Assembly: GCF_011386835.1 (NCBI RefSeq)
Contig: NC_088796.1
Span: 66,539,468-66,603,467, forward strand
Direction of reading: 5' to 3'
DNA from: Chrysemys picta bellii
Taxonomy: Eukaryota > Chordata > Testudines > Emydidae
Length of the DNA: 64,000 nt
Both the position numbers and the translations under genes were made by a program. The notes under the pieces were generated by a model. The model had not been told where the DNA came from. It made no database searches and worked only from the letters and a program-made list of their open reading frames with translations. Positions 12,601-24,045 of the stretch are shown piece by piece; position 1 is the stretch's first letter, and the number at the start of each line of letters is the position of its first letter.

Positions 12601-14079
12601 GGCTGTGCCAATCCCTCATAGCTTCCCCCCTAATTCAAAAGATAAATTTGAATGCATTGCACTACCACAACATGATCTCTCAGTGGAGTTTCCACCACTG
12701 GCAATTTCCTCAAAAGTTTGAATCTGCACAAGAAATCTAGTCTGAGTGAATTATGCTGTGTATAGCTACTCAGAGTGAAATTCACTTGATGTGAAGAGTT
12801 GGTAGAAAGTCCTCCATACCACTTAAGACATGCAATGGAGAAAAAAGGTCATAGGGAAAGTGACAATAAAATGGGGTTTCTACCCTTGCCTGCTTGGTTC
12901 TGAATAGGCCAACATGGAAGGGAATTTGCATATGAGCTAGGAGGCAGGGCTTTTGGATCCAAAACAATGCAGATTCAGTGGCTAAGAATCCCCATTTAGA
13001 GGCCACTAAATAGTTGGAGGTCCTATTGCAGGTCCATGGACTGCTCCCCTCTTCATCTCCCCTAAGACCCATGCAGCAAAGCCATGTAAAACACTCTATT
13101 CTGAAATTATTCCCTCATCGTTGTTACCTATAACAAACATGCTCAAGAAAACAAACTCAATAGCTTGAGCTGGTAAAGTATGTTTGTGGGTGAAACAATA
13201 AAAACAAGCCATACACCCTTTTTCAACAGATGTCAAACATTTTCTTTGCAATTCAGAGGCATGAAACCATAACAAAAGTACTTATGTAACCCCATTCCAC
13301 CTGTACACACACATACACAAGTCTGAAACAGTCCCCGTAGCCTGCAGTTTTGGAATCATGCTTGATATATCTTACATGCTGCAATACCAAGGCATGATGA
13401 GGCAAGTGAAGAATGCCAATTAGGAATGGCAAAATTTCCTTGCTTTCTTGAGTTGTCAAACACTTCATACAAATTTAACACTAACCTTTGTTCAATTGCA
13501 AAATAGGTAAACAAGAAAGCAAATCTGACATGGGCTTGCTATAGAAAAGCTGACTAGTTCCACAAGCCACTCGTACATGCCACTTATCTAATCTACTTTC
13601 TTTACTATATACTCAAAGAATCAAATCTGAAAAAACACAGAGAAATTTGGCTATATTTTCATCATATGACTGGTAGAGCTTTCATCTTTGTTACTATTCT
13701 TAATTATTTGCATTACACTAGCACTTAGACAAGAGAGATCAGGGCTGCATTGAACTAGTCCCTGGACAAAGACAGAGACAGTGCTTACAGTCTAATGGTA
13801 ATTTGTTTTAACTATTTATTGGAAAATGGGTTTTATGTAACAGTATTTTTCCACATCTTTGTATTAAGAATGACAAAGATGATTTGGGAGGGGGTAGGGG
13901 GGTTGAGAAAAAATGCTGTTCAAAGAAGTGTATGAAAAAAGTTGATAAACAAATGCTTCTTTTGTGGAGATTATGGTTTACCATATAATCCAATTTTAGC
14001 TACAAAAGCTACAGTCGGATTGTTCAGTGTTTAGACAATCCAGTTTTCACCCAGTTTGCAAAAGGAAAATAGGATTTAC
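9691..14079. other. Intergenic, mostly AT-rich, no gene recognised
   Basis: About 4.4 kb without exons or clear transposons. A short GTCAATGG-type amniote repeat lies near 11820-11895. Open frames here are short and lack recognisable protein features. Confidence 0.6.
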
Positions 14080-14462
14080 CAGGCTGGATCAGCTCTTTGA
14101 TCCAGCTAGTCCCATATCTTGTCTCTGAAAGTGGCCAGCATCAGATGCTGGATACCCTGAATTAGGCACATGTAGGATTATCTTCCCCCCATGAAAGCCG
14201 CATCCTAATCCCTAATATCAGATTTAAAATATTTCTTAGCAATAACTATCTCTGGATATTTTTGATATCCATATAAAATGTCCCACCTCTCTTTGAATCT
14301 TGCTAAATTCTGGGCCTCAATGTCTTCCTGTGGCAATGAGTTCCACAGTCTAACCACACATTTGGAAAATTCATCACATAAAAGGAAACACTTTTCATAC
14401 ACTTTCTATTTCACTGAATAACCCCTCATTCTTGTGTTTTCACTAGATCTGTCAAGATCTCT
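14080..14462 (-). mobile_element. CR1/L3-type LINE 3' fragment
   Basis: On the minus strand, 14402-14205 translates to a degraded CR1 C-terminus (CVVRLWNSLPQEDIEAQNL). The plus strand shows the usual non-coding end (TCTGAAAGTGGCCAGCATCAG). It is old and has lost the rest of the ORF. Confidence 0.7.
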
Positions 14463-14696
14463 TGATTGATTGGGGAGCCAGGAATTTACCCAGGAATAAT
14501 TGCTGTACACAGCTATATATCACTGCCACCTACTGGGCAGGAACAAAAACCACAATAAATAAGAGGGATCGTTGTGGGACTCCTAAAGGAAGTCACACAT
14601 ATAAACTCAGTAATAATACAGTGTCCCTAATACTTGAACAACAGAATAATCCTAATTTCCCTGACAAGCAGCACAAATTGCCATCCAGTCTCAGTC

Positions 14697-14962
14697 TTAG
14701 GCCTTGGCTACACTCGAGACTTCACAGCACTGCTGCGGCAGTGCTGTGAATCGCAAGTGTAGTCTCGCAGCGCTGTATGTACTCCACCTCTCCGAGGGGA
14801 ATAGTGTGCAGCGCTGCGAGCGAGCGTTCATGCAGTGCTGCAGGCTCTGATTACACTAGTGCTTAACAGCGCTGTACTCGCTGCGCTCAGGAGGGTGTTT
14901 TTTCACACCCCTGAGTGCAGCAAGTTGCAGCGCTGTACACCGCCAGTGTAGCCAAGGCCTTA
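14697..14962. mobile_element. MITE with perfect 15-bp inverted ends and TTA duplication
   Basis: The element at 14700-14959 has GGCCTTGGCTACACT at one end and its exact complement at the other, flanked by TTA on both sides. The body is rich in CAGCGCTG palindromes. It is the best-preserved member of this family in the window. Confidence 0.8.
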
Positions 14963-15479
14963 GCATCTCAACAGGGCACCTCCTGCCTCTGGTAGTGATC
15001 ACCAATGCTTGGGTGCAGTATGAGCTCAGTATGCGGAGTCCTAGTCCTCAGTGTCCCTGGATGTTTCTTCCTGCATTCACCTTGCCAGTCCAAGCTTCCT
15101 CTGCTGAGTCTTCAGCTTGGCTGCAGCTTTGCACCTGGACTCAGCCCTGGGTTCATATGTTCTCTGCCCAAGACATGCACTTTCTCCCAGCACTGTTTCT
15201 CTTGCAACTAATTAGCCCAGGAGGCCTGCAAACAGTCCAGGCCCCACTTGGGCAGGTTAAACTCCCACTCGAACAGCATTCACCTCCTCTAATGGGCAGT
15301 AGGCTGGTGGGGACAGGAAGTCAGCAGTGGGATTTCCTCTCTCTCCTCTAACCTGTCAGGGCCCTCCCCTCTATTCAGAGCACATAGGGATCAGTGGTGG
15401 CTCTTTCCTTTTGCTGACATGTGGTATAGGAGTTCTACAAGAAATAAGATTTTCATAAATGGGTGATCAAAATTAGGCA

Positions 15480-17530
15480 TCAAACTGGGATTTTCAGTGG
15501 GACTTGTGCTCCTAAATTACTTTAGGCTAGATTTTTTTTTAAGTTGTTTAGGCGCCTAAAGATGCAGATGCCATCCAGTGAAATTCACAGCCCTGAGTGG
15601 GGTGCCCAGGTTCCCTGTACAGTGAATGGGGAAAAATCAAACACCTAAGAAATGGGATTCACAAAAGCCAGCATGCAGAGCAGGGAGCTGCCTAAGCTAG
15701 CCAATAGGAAATGCTGAGGAGTGTGACCTAAATGCCATCCATCAGAGTAAGTTAGGTGTTTAAATGCAGCCCAGAGGGAGGCACCTAATGGCAAATGAAA
15801 CAGGGGGAATAGAAGCTGGGTCTCCAACCTCTCAGGTGACTACTCTAACCAGCATCTTACAAAGTCATTCTCCCCCTACAGTCAAAATGCATAGTTAAAT
15901 CATTTAAACACAGTGGAACAGCTTCAAAAGCTGAGACTGAGACACACCCATCCCAGAATATCTGATAGCCCAATGGTTAGGACACTCTCCTGGAAGCTGT
16001 GAGACCTAAAGTTAAATCCCTCCTCCACATCAGGCAAAGGGGAAGAGTGAAGCTAGGTCTTGTAGCTCCTGGGTCAGTCTCCTAACCATTGAGCTAAAGT
16101 TTATAAGGCTGTGCCTCTTCTAGATGTGTGTAGGGTTGCCAACTTTCTAATCTCAGAAAACCGAACACCCTTGCCCTGCCCCATCCCTTCCCCAGGGCCA
16201 TGCCCCTGCCCTGCCCCTTCTCCGGGGCCTCACCCCCACTCACTCCATTCCCCTCCCTCCATCGCTCCCACTCACTTATTTTCACCAGGCAGCGGGTTGT
16301 GGTGTAAGAGGGGGTGAGGGCTCCAGCTGGGGATGATGGGTTTGGGGTGCAGGAGGGGGCTCCAGGCTGGGGTCAAGGGGTTTGTAATGTGGGGGGTGAG
16401 GGCTCCGACTGGGGATGTGGGCTCTGGGGATGAAGGATTTGGGATGCAGGTGAGGGTTCTGGGCTGGGGCAGGGAGTTGGGGTGCAGGAGGGGGTGAGGG
16501 CTCTGGCTGGGGGTAAAAGAGGGGCTCTGGGCTGGGACCAAGGGGTTCAGAGTGGGGGAGCTGAGGGCTCCAGCTGGGGGTGCAGGCTCTGGGGTTGGTC
16601 CAGGGATGAGGGATTTGGGGTGTAGGAGGGGGTGAGGCTGAGGGGTTTGGAGTGTGGGAGGGGACTCCATGTTGAGGCAAGGGGTTGGGGTACAGGAGGG
16701 GGATGAGTACTCCAGCTGGGGGTGCAGGCTCTGGGTTGGGCCCAGGGATGAGGGATTTGGGGTACAGGAGCGGGCTCCAGGCTGGGGCAGAGGGTTAGAG
16801 TGCAGGAGGGAGTGTGGGGTGAAGGCTCTGAGCAGCTCTTACCTCAGGTGGCTCCTGGGAAGTGACCAACATGTCACTCTGGCTTCTAGGTGTAGGGGCA
16901 GCCAAGAGGCTCTGCATGCTGCCCCTGCCCACAGGCCCAGCCCCCACAGCTCCTGTTAGCCACAGCTCCCTGGGGAAGTCCTCCAGCCACCTCTATGCCT
17001 AGGAGCAGCCGGCATGTCCCTCCAGCTCCTGGGAACCACGTGGAGCCGGGTAGGGAGCCTGTCAGCCCTGTGCCAACTGGACTTTTAACAATCCAGGCAG
17101 GGTCCCTTTTTGACTGGACACCCGGCAACCCTGGCAACGTGCTCTGACCATGCCTACCAGATCAGGCCCCAAAGGCAAGATAGGCAGGGGAATGCCTAGT
17201 TTATTAATCCCACTGGGTTTTAAACATTAATTAGGCACCAAGCTGGCAGGCAGTGTCAGACTGAGGTGGTTATGCACATGTACAGGCACAGTTGCCAATA
17301 TTTAGGCACATTGAAAACTTTAACTGCAGAAACATAGGCACATAGGATGCTTAAGTGCCTTCAGGATTCGGTGGCAGCTGAGGGGGAAGGGGGTTCTGAA
17401 TGCCAATGGTACTTTAATGTTAGACTTAGGCACCTAAGGTCCTTTCACCCATGTACGAGTGAAATCCTAGCCTTATTGAATCAATGACAAAGATCTCATT
17501 GACTCCAGTAGGGCCAGGATTCTACCTTAA
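15480..17530. repeat. Diverged composite repeat hosting a G-rich element
   Basis: The flanks (15480-16130, 17133-17530) carry repeated TTAGGCACCTA-type text and tRNA-like CCAATGGTTAGGACACTC. At 17461-17525 an imperfect palindrome around TCAATGACAAAGATCTCATTGA resembles a common amniote MITE. Classification is uncertain. Confidence 0.35.
16132..17132. mobile_element. G-rich non-autonomous element with AGGGTTGCC inverted ends
   Basis: It begins AGGGTTGCC and ends GGCAACCCT. Between about 16300 and 16830 lie many imperfect copies of a GGGGTGCAGGAGGGGGCTCC-like phrase, alternating with GGGCTCCAGCTGGGG. No transposase is present. Long open frames in this part are artefacts of the repeat. No clear target duplication was found. 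Confidence 0.5.
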
Positions 17531-17942
17531 GTCCATTCTTAGGCGCTGAAATAAAAAAAAAAAAAAAAAATCAAGCTTCTTAATACTAATGAGCACCTAG
17601 CATCTCCCATTCACTTCGGGTCACTTATATAAGTGTCAAAATATAAACATAGAAGTCTAACTTTAGGTAACCATTTTGGAGACTCTTGACTTCAGTGTAC
17701 ACATACAGAAAATATTCTACTGCTATCTTAGCCATTTAAAAAGAGTGTCTAAGAGAGATGTGCAAAACTGCATATATTTTATACATACATACCCACCTAT
17801 TAATTTGGATATTTCAAGCATAAAGGTGAGTAAGGGATACAGTGAAACTATTTCTAAAGATGTTTTTGCATCTCATTTTAGGGCCTCGAGTGAAAATGAG
17901 CTGGGTGTACAGTGTATTGGGAAGAAAAATCACAGGACTGCT

Positions 17943-17986
<44 letters not shown>

Positions 17987-18001
17987 AATATAAATATATA
18001 A
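17943..18001. repeat. TG then TA dinucleotide microsatellite
   Basis: Uninterrupted TG units pass directly into TA units and then TATAAA-like AT sequence. Confidence 0.95.
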
Positions 18002-20129
18002 AAATAAAGAGACCCATAATTGGAATGGCCAAGGTGTTGCAAGTCAGACTTACAGTGCATTGACAGTCTTGTCTATGGAAACTTGGACAACACTTGTCTT
18101 TCCTTTTCCTGGCTCTTGTTCCCCACTTCTACAGGATCTTAATATACTCCCAAAATTTAAATGAATAAAAGAAAACATTTAAAACAGTTCAACCTCACTA
18201 TTAAATGGTTGACTTTTTTCAGTGGTTGAATTTTTTTAAAATAATTAGTTTTAAAAAGTGCTCTTGGACTGAGGCCTTTGTACATGTTTCTATCCAAATC
18301 AATTTTTACTGCTGAAATGGCCCCTGAAATACAGAGTGTATAAGGGGAACACTGACAGACCCTAAACAGTCAGGTTAGAAGGCAGCACAATAAAATAAAA
18401 AAAACCACCCTAGGATTACAGCATTTTTCTTTGCTTGTCCCCAGTAGTGTGTTTGTGTGGGTGTATGTACACACATGCCCCTAAAAATAAATGTAACCCA
18501 GTTGCTCTCTTCCTGCAGAGCATTAGTAAGTTTTAGAAATGAAATTGTTTTATTAATTTGATTAAGTCAAAGAAAAATCCATGGATCCCATGAATAATTC
18601 TGATTCCCATCATATCCTCGAAAGTCATATGTAAAACATTGTTATACCTCAAAGGTCCCTTACAGTCTAACGTACATTTAATTTTCAATAATGTTGATTT
18701 ATAGTTTTATAAAGCAAAATAATATAATAAATTGCCCCTATATTTCCTGATCTCAGTCACAATAAAATAACTGCTGTAGTTTTATATTTCCAGTGTGAAA
18801 TATTAAATGCATAAATCACAACAAGATTATTTTTCATCTTAGATGGAGACTGGTTCCTGAGACTGACAAATTCGTTTTAGTTAAAATGAATGTTTTAAGA
18901 AAGATCTCTACTGAGTCCCTACCAGCTTTAAGAAAAATAGGATTTTTGCATTCCAATATCCTGCCTTTGTTGGCTTCTCTATGACAGGTATTTTGTGTTT
19001 CACATGAACAGTTTAAAGGAATCCCAAAACTTAACGGGAGTGAAAGTACATGTTTCTACATTTTCCTATTCCATTTTTCTTGTTCTTTACTTTTAATTTT
19101 CTTGTTCTTTCTTTTAATCTTCATCACCCACCCAAAGATAGCTTTTGCTACAATATACAGCTGCAGTCCCACCAGGCTGGCATTCTTATTACTTGAATTC
19201 ATTGTAGTTGTGGGGTTTGGGTATTTTTACATCCATAAAAATAATTGTACACTGAGAAGAACATTATGGAATAATAAGAACAATTCAAGAGAGATGCAGA
19301 GTTTCTAATGGGCACAAGCAGATTCATTTATTGTTACATATCCTCTGTCTCAGCCAGAAGCTTCATTGGGAGCAAGAAACACTATTTTGCATACTTGATT
19401 AAAAAGAGTAAATCTAATTATAAGGATTCATTACACCATTTAAATACCTTTCGGCTCTCAAAGTGCTTAAACATTCAACCACAAGCAGCTTTCAGAAAGA
19501 GTGATGATGGCTGAATACTAAAGAATTTCAGGACATGAAGGAATGGATAGTACCACACTAATGACCTGGAAAGAAAAATAGAATCCACTGAAGTTCGTGA
19601 TATTGGAAATCTGAACCAAATCATCAGTTAAGGGCTCTCTCCATGGTTTTGCTTAAAACCTGGGAAAGATTAAATTTTGGCAGCTTTTTTTGCATGGAAT
19701 TTTGTACATGGCTCTATGCACATAGCTTTTGATTTTTAAACATTCACATTTTAGTACAGTCATGTGGTCACATATAGCAGACTTTGCTAATGCAACTGCG
19801 GACCAGTGTGTGAAAGCAGCCAGTCTATCAATTAACGTGAAGGCTTCAGCCTGCTTAGCATTCAAAAAACAAAGTGGCAGATGCTGAATCTCCATCCGAT
19901 TTTGGAAAGGTTGAGGACGTCTCTTCTTCCCCCCGAGTCATTTAAAAAAAATTAAAAAAAAAAAAAGGGACAGAAAAACGTTAAAGCGATCGACAAACTG
20001 CTGTGATCACCCTTGCCCCTCCCACATGGTGAGATCAGCAGTGACTATAACACCAACCGGCCAATTACTGACTGATTTTAAAGGTTGGCAAATTGATGCT
20101 TTACCCAGAGATGCAAAGAGGTGCCTCCC

Positions 20130-20160
20130 AATTGGCAGGCACGTGACCCTATAAATAACA
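20130..20160 (+). promoter_or_regulatory. E-box plus TATA-like motif, promoter-like
   Basis: GGCACGTGACC is followed about 10 bp later by CTATAAATAACAG. The spacing and motifs resemble a small core promoter on the plus strand, but no exon is evident downstream. Chance occurrence or an old LTR remnant is possible. Confidence 0.25.
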
Positions 20161-20587
20161 GGGCAGCAGCTCAAGGGCCCATTTTGCTGTCTCACATTAC
20201 TCTGGCTAAGAATTTTTTACACACTAATCCATGTGTTGGAGTGAAGGAATTGTGGGGAAATAAGAGAATTTGTTATGAAGATTGTTAGTTTTGAAGCATC
20301 TATGTATGCACTGGTATGGTCACTTGCACCAAACTTTTTATGTTTTCTTTCTTTGCAGTGACATTGGTTTTGTTATTGTTATGTACTTCCTTAGTTGTTG
20401 CTTTGCAGTGACATTTTAATGGTTTTACTCCTGACTATATTCAGATTCTCAGTTCTGTGTTCCTTTTTGCAATTGTGAACACATCTTACTGAGAACTGAA
20501 TTTATATATACAGCCTTTTGGTGATGGGGAGGTGATTAATCTCCAGTCTGAGTCTGTGGGAGAGATCTGAAATGAGATTCCTTAATG

Positions 20588-21762
20588 GTAACTGTGACAT
20601 TCCCCTCTGGTGTTATCCGGACTGGTGATCTGCTAGGCCACTCCAATCTTTGACTCTGGGAGCCAACCTTATCCTGCACTGCTGTGAGAACCCCCACTCC
20701 TGGGTTGTTCACGCACAGCCTCTGGCATGTAAGCTGCTCCCAGCTACTTGCAAGCGAATGACACTAGCAAATATCTCTGGTCCCCGGCACAATCCTAGGA
20801 ACCTCTGTCTTACAGTGTCCAGTTATGCCTGCTGGATGCTGCAAGCTTATATGAATTAGTCAATTTAACAAAGAAATTGATATGTACCAGGCTTGCCATT
20901 CCAAGGGGAGTCTCTGACAGGCTTCAAAACAAACACACTGCTTCAGGTAGAACAAACAAACAGATTTATTAGCTATAGAGAGAGATTTTAAGTGATTATA
21001 AGTCAAAGCATAACAAGTCAGATTTGGTCAAATAAAATAAAAGCAAAATGCATTCTAAGCTGACCTTAACACTTTCACTGTCCTTACAAGCTTAGATGCT
21101 TCTAACCACAGGCTGGCTGCTCTTCAGCCAGGCTCTTCCCTTCAGTCGCTTAGTGGTGGTGCAAAAAGCAACAAATAGTCCTGTGGCACCTTATAGGCTA
21201 ACAGATGTATTGGAGCATAAGCTTTTGTGTGTGAATACCCACTTCGTCTGACACATGTGGTGGCGGTGGTGTCTGTAGATGTAGGTGGAAGAGAGAGCAT
21301 GGCAAAATGTGTCTTTTTATCATGTCCTCTTTCCTCTTGGCTTTGCTCCCCACCCACTTTGGAGTCAGGTTAGCATTACCTCATCCCAGTTCCAAACTGA
21401 CCAAAGGAAGGGGGTGACTCCCTCGTGGGTCTAACAGATTCTTTTGTTACTGCCTAAGCCAGTGTGCATTGTTCCTGTGAGGCTGGGCTTGTCCCATCCA
21501 TGCCCTGGCAAGGTGTGAACTGCCACTGTTCTTAGAGAGTTTTTGCTTGTTTTAAGCCATGAGGGTACATTTTCAGCCTCAACTATATACACATGAGATT
21601 ATAACCTACAGCCTTACTATAACATTACTGTAACAAGTACTATAACAACCATGCTCAGTGCATTATGAGCCTTCTGAAGACACCCAACATGACATATCAC
21701 ACAATCATTTTATAAAGATGAACACGGGGGTATTCCCCCGAGGTACAGAGTGTCACAGTAAC
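20588..21762 (-). mobile_element. Solo LTR with GTAAC target duplication
   Basis: The element at 20593-21757 starts TGTGACATTCCC and ends GAGTGTCACA, with GTAAC on both sides. A minus-strand AATAAA lies near 20967, which supports minus orientation. At about 21166-21260 it carries a Penelope-derived insertion. No retroviral genes are present. Confidence 0.75.
21166..21260. mobile_element. Penelope-derived terminal-repeat fragment inside the solo LTR
   Basis: It reads CAAAAAGCAACAAATAGTCC, then GTGGCACCTTATAGGCTAAC and GAGCATAAGCTTTTGTG. These phrases match the terminal repeat of the Penelope-like element at 32019-33201. Confidence 0.65.
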
Positions 21763-22097
21763 TAACTCTCTTTGCTGACTCAGAGTCAAATCTTTATTTG
21801 GTCCTTATTAAGGCAAAACTCCACTAATGTTAATAGGCCTTGTTCAGGCAAAATTCCTAAGGAAGAGATTCAGGATCTGTCTCACTGTGGTCCCAGTTAG
21901 ATTGCCTATCCAGACTACCCAGGTCTGGATAGGCAATGAAGTCTTGAGATCTTTGGAGTCTACCCAATTTAGTTTGATTGAACCCAAAAGGTGGCCTAAA
22001 ATCTGGCCTAGAATGCAGACATGCATGTTTATTCTGGTTTCTGTTAAGTCTTTGTTCATTTTAAATTTTTTTGTCCTTCTTGACAGCCAAGTTCACC

Positions 22098-22227
22098 GAA
22101 GAGATGAACAGTGTGTTTTTAGGAAATATTAAATGTGTAAATGAAAAAAAATTGCCAAAAATGGATGCTAGCCATTGAGTCTGGAAAACCCATCTTAAAT
22201 TAACGATACTAGAAGCAGCCATTAACT
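22098..22227 (+). repeat. Left copy of a 130-bp direct duplication
   Basis: It matches 24046-24175 in the same orientation with three mismatches in 130 positions by eye. It is separated from the 3' end of the CR1 by 312 bp that are not duplicated. Confidence 0.95.
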
Positions 22228-22538
22228 TCCATTATTGCAGTCTTAGAATCCTGTCAGCTACCTCAAGGGAACCAATAGCATCACAATGAATGAGTCAGTC
22301 AAGGGTCGTTCCTGGTTGTGAAATGTAGGCAAAGACACAGCATGTAGATGCCAAAGAGCTACCATATTTGGACCTACTTTCCCCAGAAATCTTTGTTCTT
22401 CCTATATCCAGCAGGCAAAGTTCCCTGCTAATCCCACACCACTGACCCCAACTTGCAGAGGAAACAGACAGCCAGACTTAATGAGAACAGAACCCAGGGG
22501 CTATTCAGAGAAAGTCGTTTATGTATAAAAAGAGACTT

Positions 22539-24045
22539 CATCCTAGATTCCTAGATTCCTAGATTATAGGACTGGAAGGGACCTCGAGAGGTCATCGAGT
22601 CCAGTCCCCTGCCTGCATGGCAGGACCAAATACTGTCTAGACCATCCCTGATAGACATTTATCTAACCTACTCTTAAATATCTCCAGAGACGGAGATTCC
22701 ACAACCTCTCTAGGCAATTTGTTCCAGTGTTTAACCACCCTGACAGTTAGGAACTTTTTCCTAATGTCCAACCTAGACCTCCCTTGCTGCAGTTTAAACC
22801 CATTGTTTCTGGTTCTATCCTTAGAGGCTAAGGTGAACAAGTTTTCTCCTTCCTCCTTATGACACCCTTTTAGATACCTGAAAACTGCTATCATGTCCCC
22901 TCTCAGTCTTCTCTTTTCCAAACTAAACAAACCCAATTCTTTCAGCCTTCCTTCATAGGTCATGTTCTCAAGACCTTTAATCATTCTTGTTGCTCTTCTT
23001 TGGACCCTTTCCAATTTCTCCACATCTTTTTTAAAATGCGGTGCCCAGAACTGGACACAATACTCCAGCTGAGGCCTAACCAGAGCAGAGTAGAGTGGAA
23101 GAATGACTTCTCGTGTCTTGCTCACAACACACCTGTTAATACATCCCAGAATCATGTTTGCTTTTTTTGCAACAGCATCACACTGTTGACTCATATTTAG
23201 CTTGTGGTCCACTATAACCCCTAGATCCCTTTCTGCCGTACTCCTTCCTAGACAGTCTTTTCCCATTCTGTATGTGTGAAATTGATTTTTCCTTCCTAAG
23301 TGGAGCACTTTGCATTTGTCTTTGTTAAACTTCATCCTGTTTAACTCAGACCATTTCTCCAATTTGTCCAGATCATTTTGAATTATGACCCTGTCCTCCA
23401 AAGTAGTTGCAACCCCTCCCAGTTTGGTATCATCCGCAAACTTAATAAGCGTACTTTCTATGCCAATATCTAAGTCGTTGATGAAGATATTGAACAGAGC
23501 TGGTCCCAAAACAGACCCCTGCGGTACCCCACTCGTTACGCCTTTCCAGCAGGATTGGGAACCATTAACAACAACTCTCTGAGTACGGTTATCCAGCCAG
23601 TTATGCACCCACCTTATAGTAGCCCCATCTAAATTGTATTTGCCTAGTTTATCGATAAGCATATCATGCGAGACCATATCAAATGCCTTACTAAAGTCTA
23701 GGTATACCACATCCACCGCTTCACCCTTATCCACAAGGCTCGTTATCCTATCAAAGAAAGCTATCAGATTGGTTTGACATGATTTGTTCTTCACAAATCC
23801 ATGCTGGTTGTTCCCTATCACCTTACCACCTTCCAAGTGTTTGCAGATGATTTCCTTAATTACTTGCTCCATTATCTTCCCTGGCACAGAAGTTAAACTA
23901 ACTGGTCTGTAGTTTCCTGGGTTGTTTTTATTTCCCTTTTTATAGATGGGCACTATATTTGCCCTTTTCCAGTCTTCTGGAATCTCTCCCGTCTCCCATG
24001 ACTTTCCAAAGATAATAGCTAGAGGCTCAGATACCTCCTCTATTA
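22539..24045 (-). mobile_element. CR1 non-LTR retrotransposon, 5'-truncated, young
   Basis: The copy contains the open RT described separately, a short 3' UTR with the CR1 GACCTC/GAGGTC motif and a 3' tail of an 8-bp repeat (CTAGATTC-like) at 22539-22563. Its 5' truncation point at 24045 abuts a 130-bp sequence that also occurs left of the element (22098-22227). Confidence 0.9.
22637..23953 (-). CDS. CR1 LINE reverse transcriptase, open 438-codon fragment
   Basis: The C-terminal part of the CR1 pol protein, which copies CR1 RNA at a nicked genomic target. The ORF begins near the start of the RT domain (YKKGNKNNPGNYRPVSLTSV), then shows DVVYLDFSKAFD, GVPQGSVLGPALFNIFINDL and the catalytic box FADDTKLGG. 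The normal C-terminal region follows ([25 protein letters not shown]) with a stop at its usual place. The N-terminal apurinic-type endonuclease is missing because the copy is 5'-truncated at about 24045. A protein-coding stretch this long without a stop or frameshift indicates a recent insertion. It cannot be autonomous. The start shown is the first Met and is not a real initiation site. Confidence 0.9.
   Translation of the reverse strand: MPIYKKGNKNNPGNYRPVSLTSVPGKIMEQVIKEIICKHLEGGKVIGNNQHGFVKNKSCQTNLIAFFDRITSLVDKGEAVDVVYLDFSKAFDMVSHDMLIDKLGKYNLDGATIRWVHNWLDNRTQRVVVNGSQSCWKGVTSGVPQGSVLGPALFNIFINDLDIGIESTLIKFADDTKLGGVATTLEDRVIIQNDLDKLEKWSELNRMKFNKDKCKVLHLGRKNQFHTYRMGKDCLGRSTAERDLGVIVDHKLNMSQQCDAVAKKANMILGCINRCVVSKTREVILPLYSALVRPQLEYCVQFWAPHFKKDVEKLERVQRRATRMIKGLENMTYEGRLKELGLFSLEKRRLRGDMIAVFRYLKGCHKEEGENLFTLASKDRTRNNGFKLQQGRSRLDIRKKFLTVRVVKHWNKLPREVVESPSLEIFKSRLDKCLSGMV

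Larger units (their letters stand above)
17533..20587. other. Intergenic, AT-rich, no gene recognised
   Basis: It contains an A run near 17551, a TG/TA microsatellite (17943-18001) and a promoter-like stretch near 20130-20160. Nothing else is recognisable. Confidence 0.6.

Noticed and set aside
16282..16680. 132-codon proline-rich open frames
   Set aside because: They arise from imperfect G-rich repeats read in several frames. There is no start context, splice signal or homology.
16300..16830. CRISPR-like or minisatellite array
   Set aside because: The units vary in length and sequence, there are no fixed spacers, and this is a vertebrate genome.
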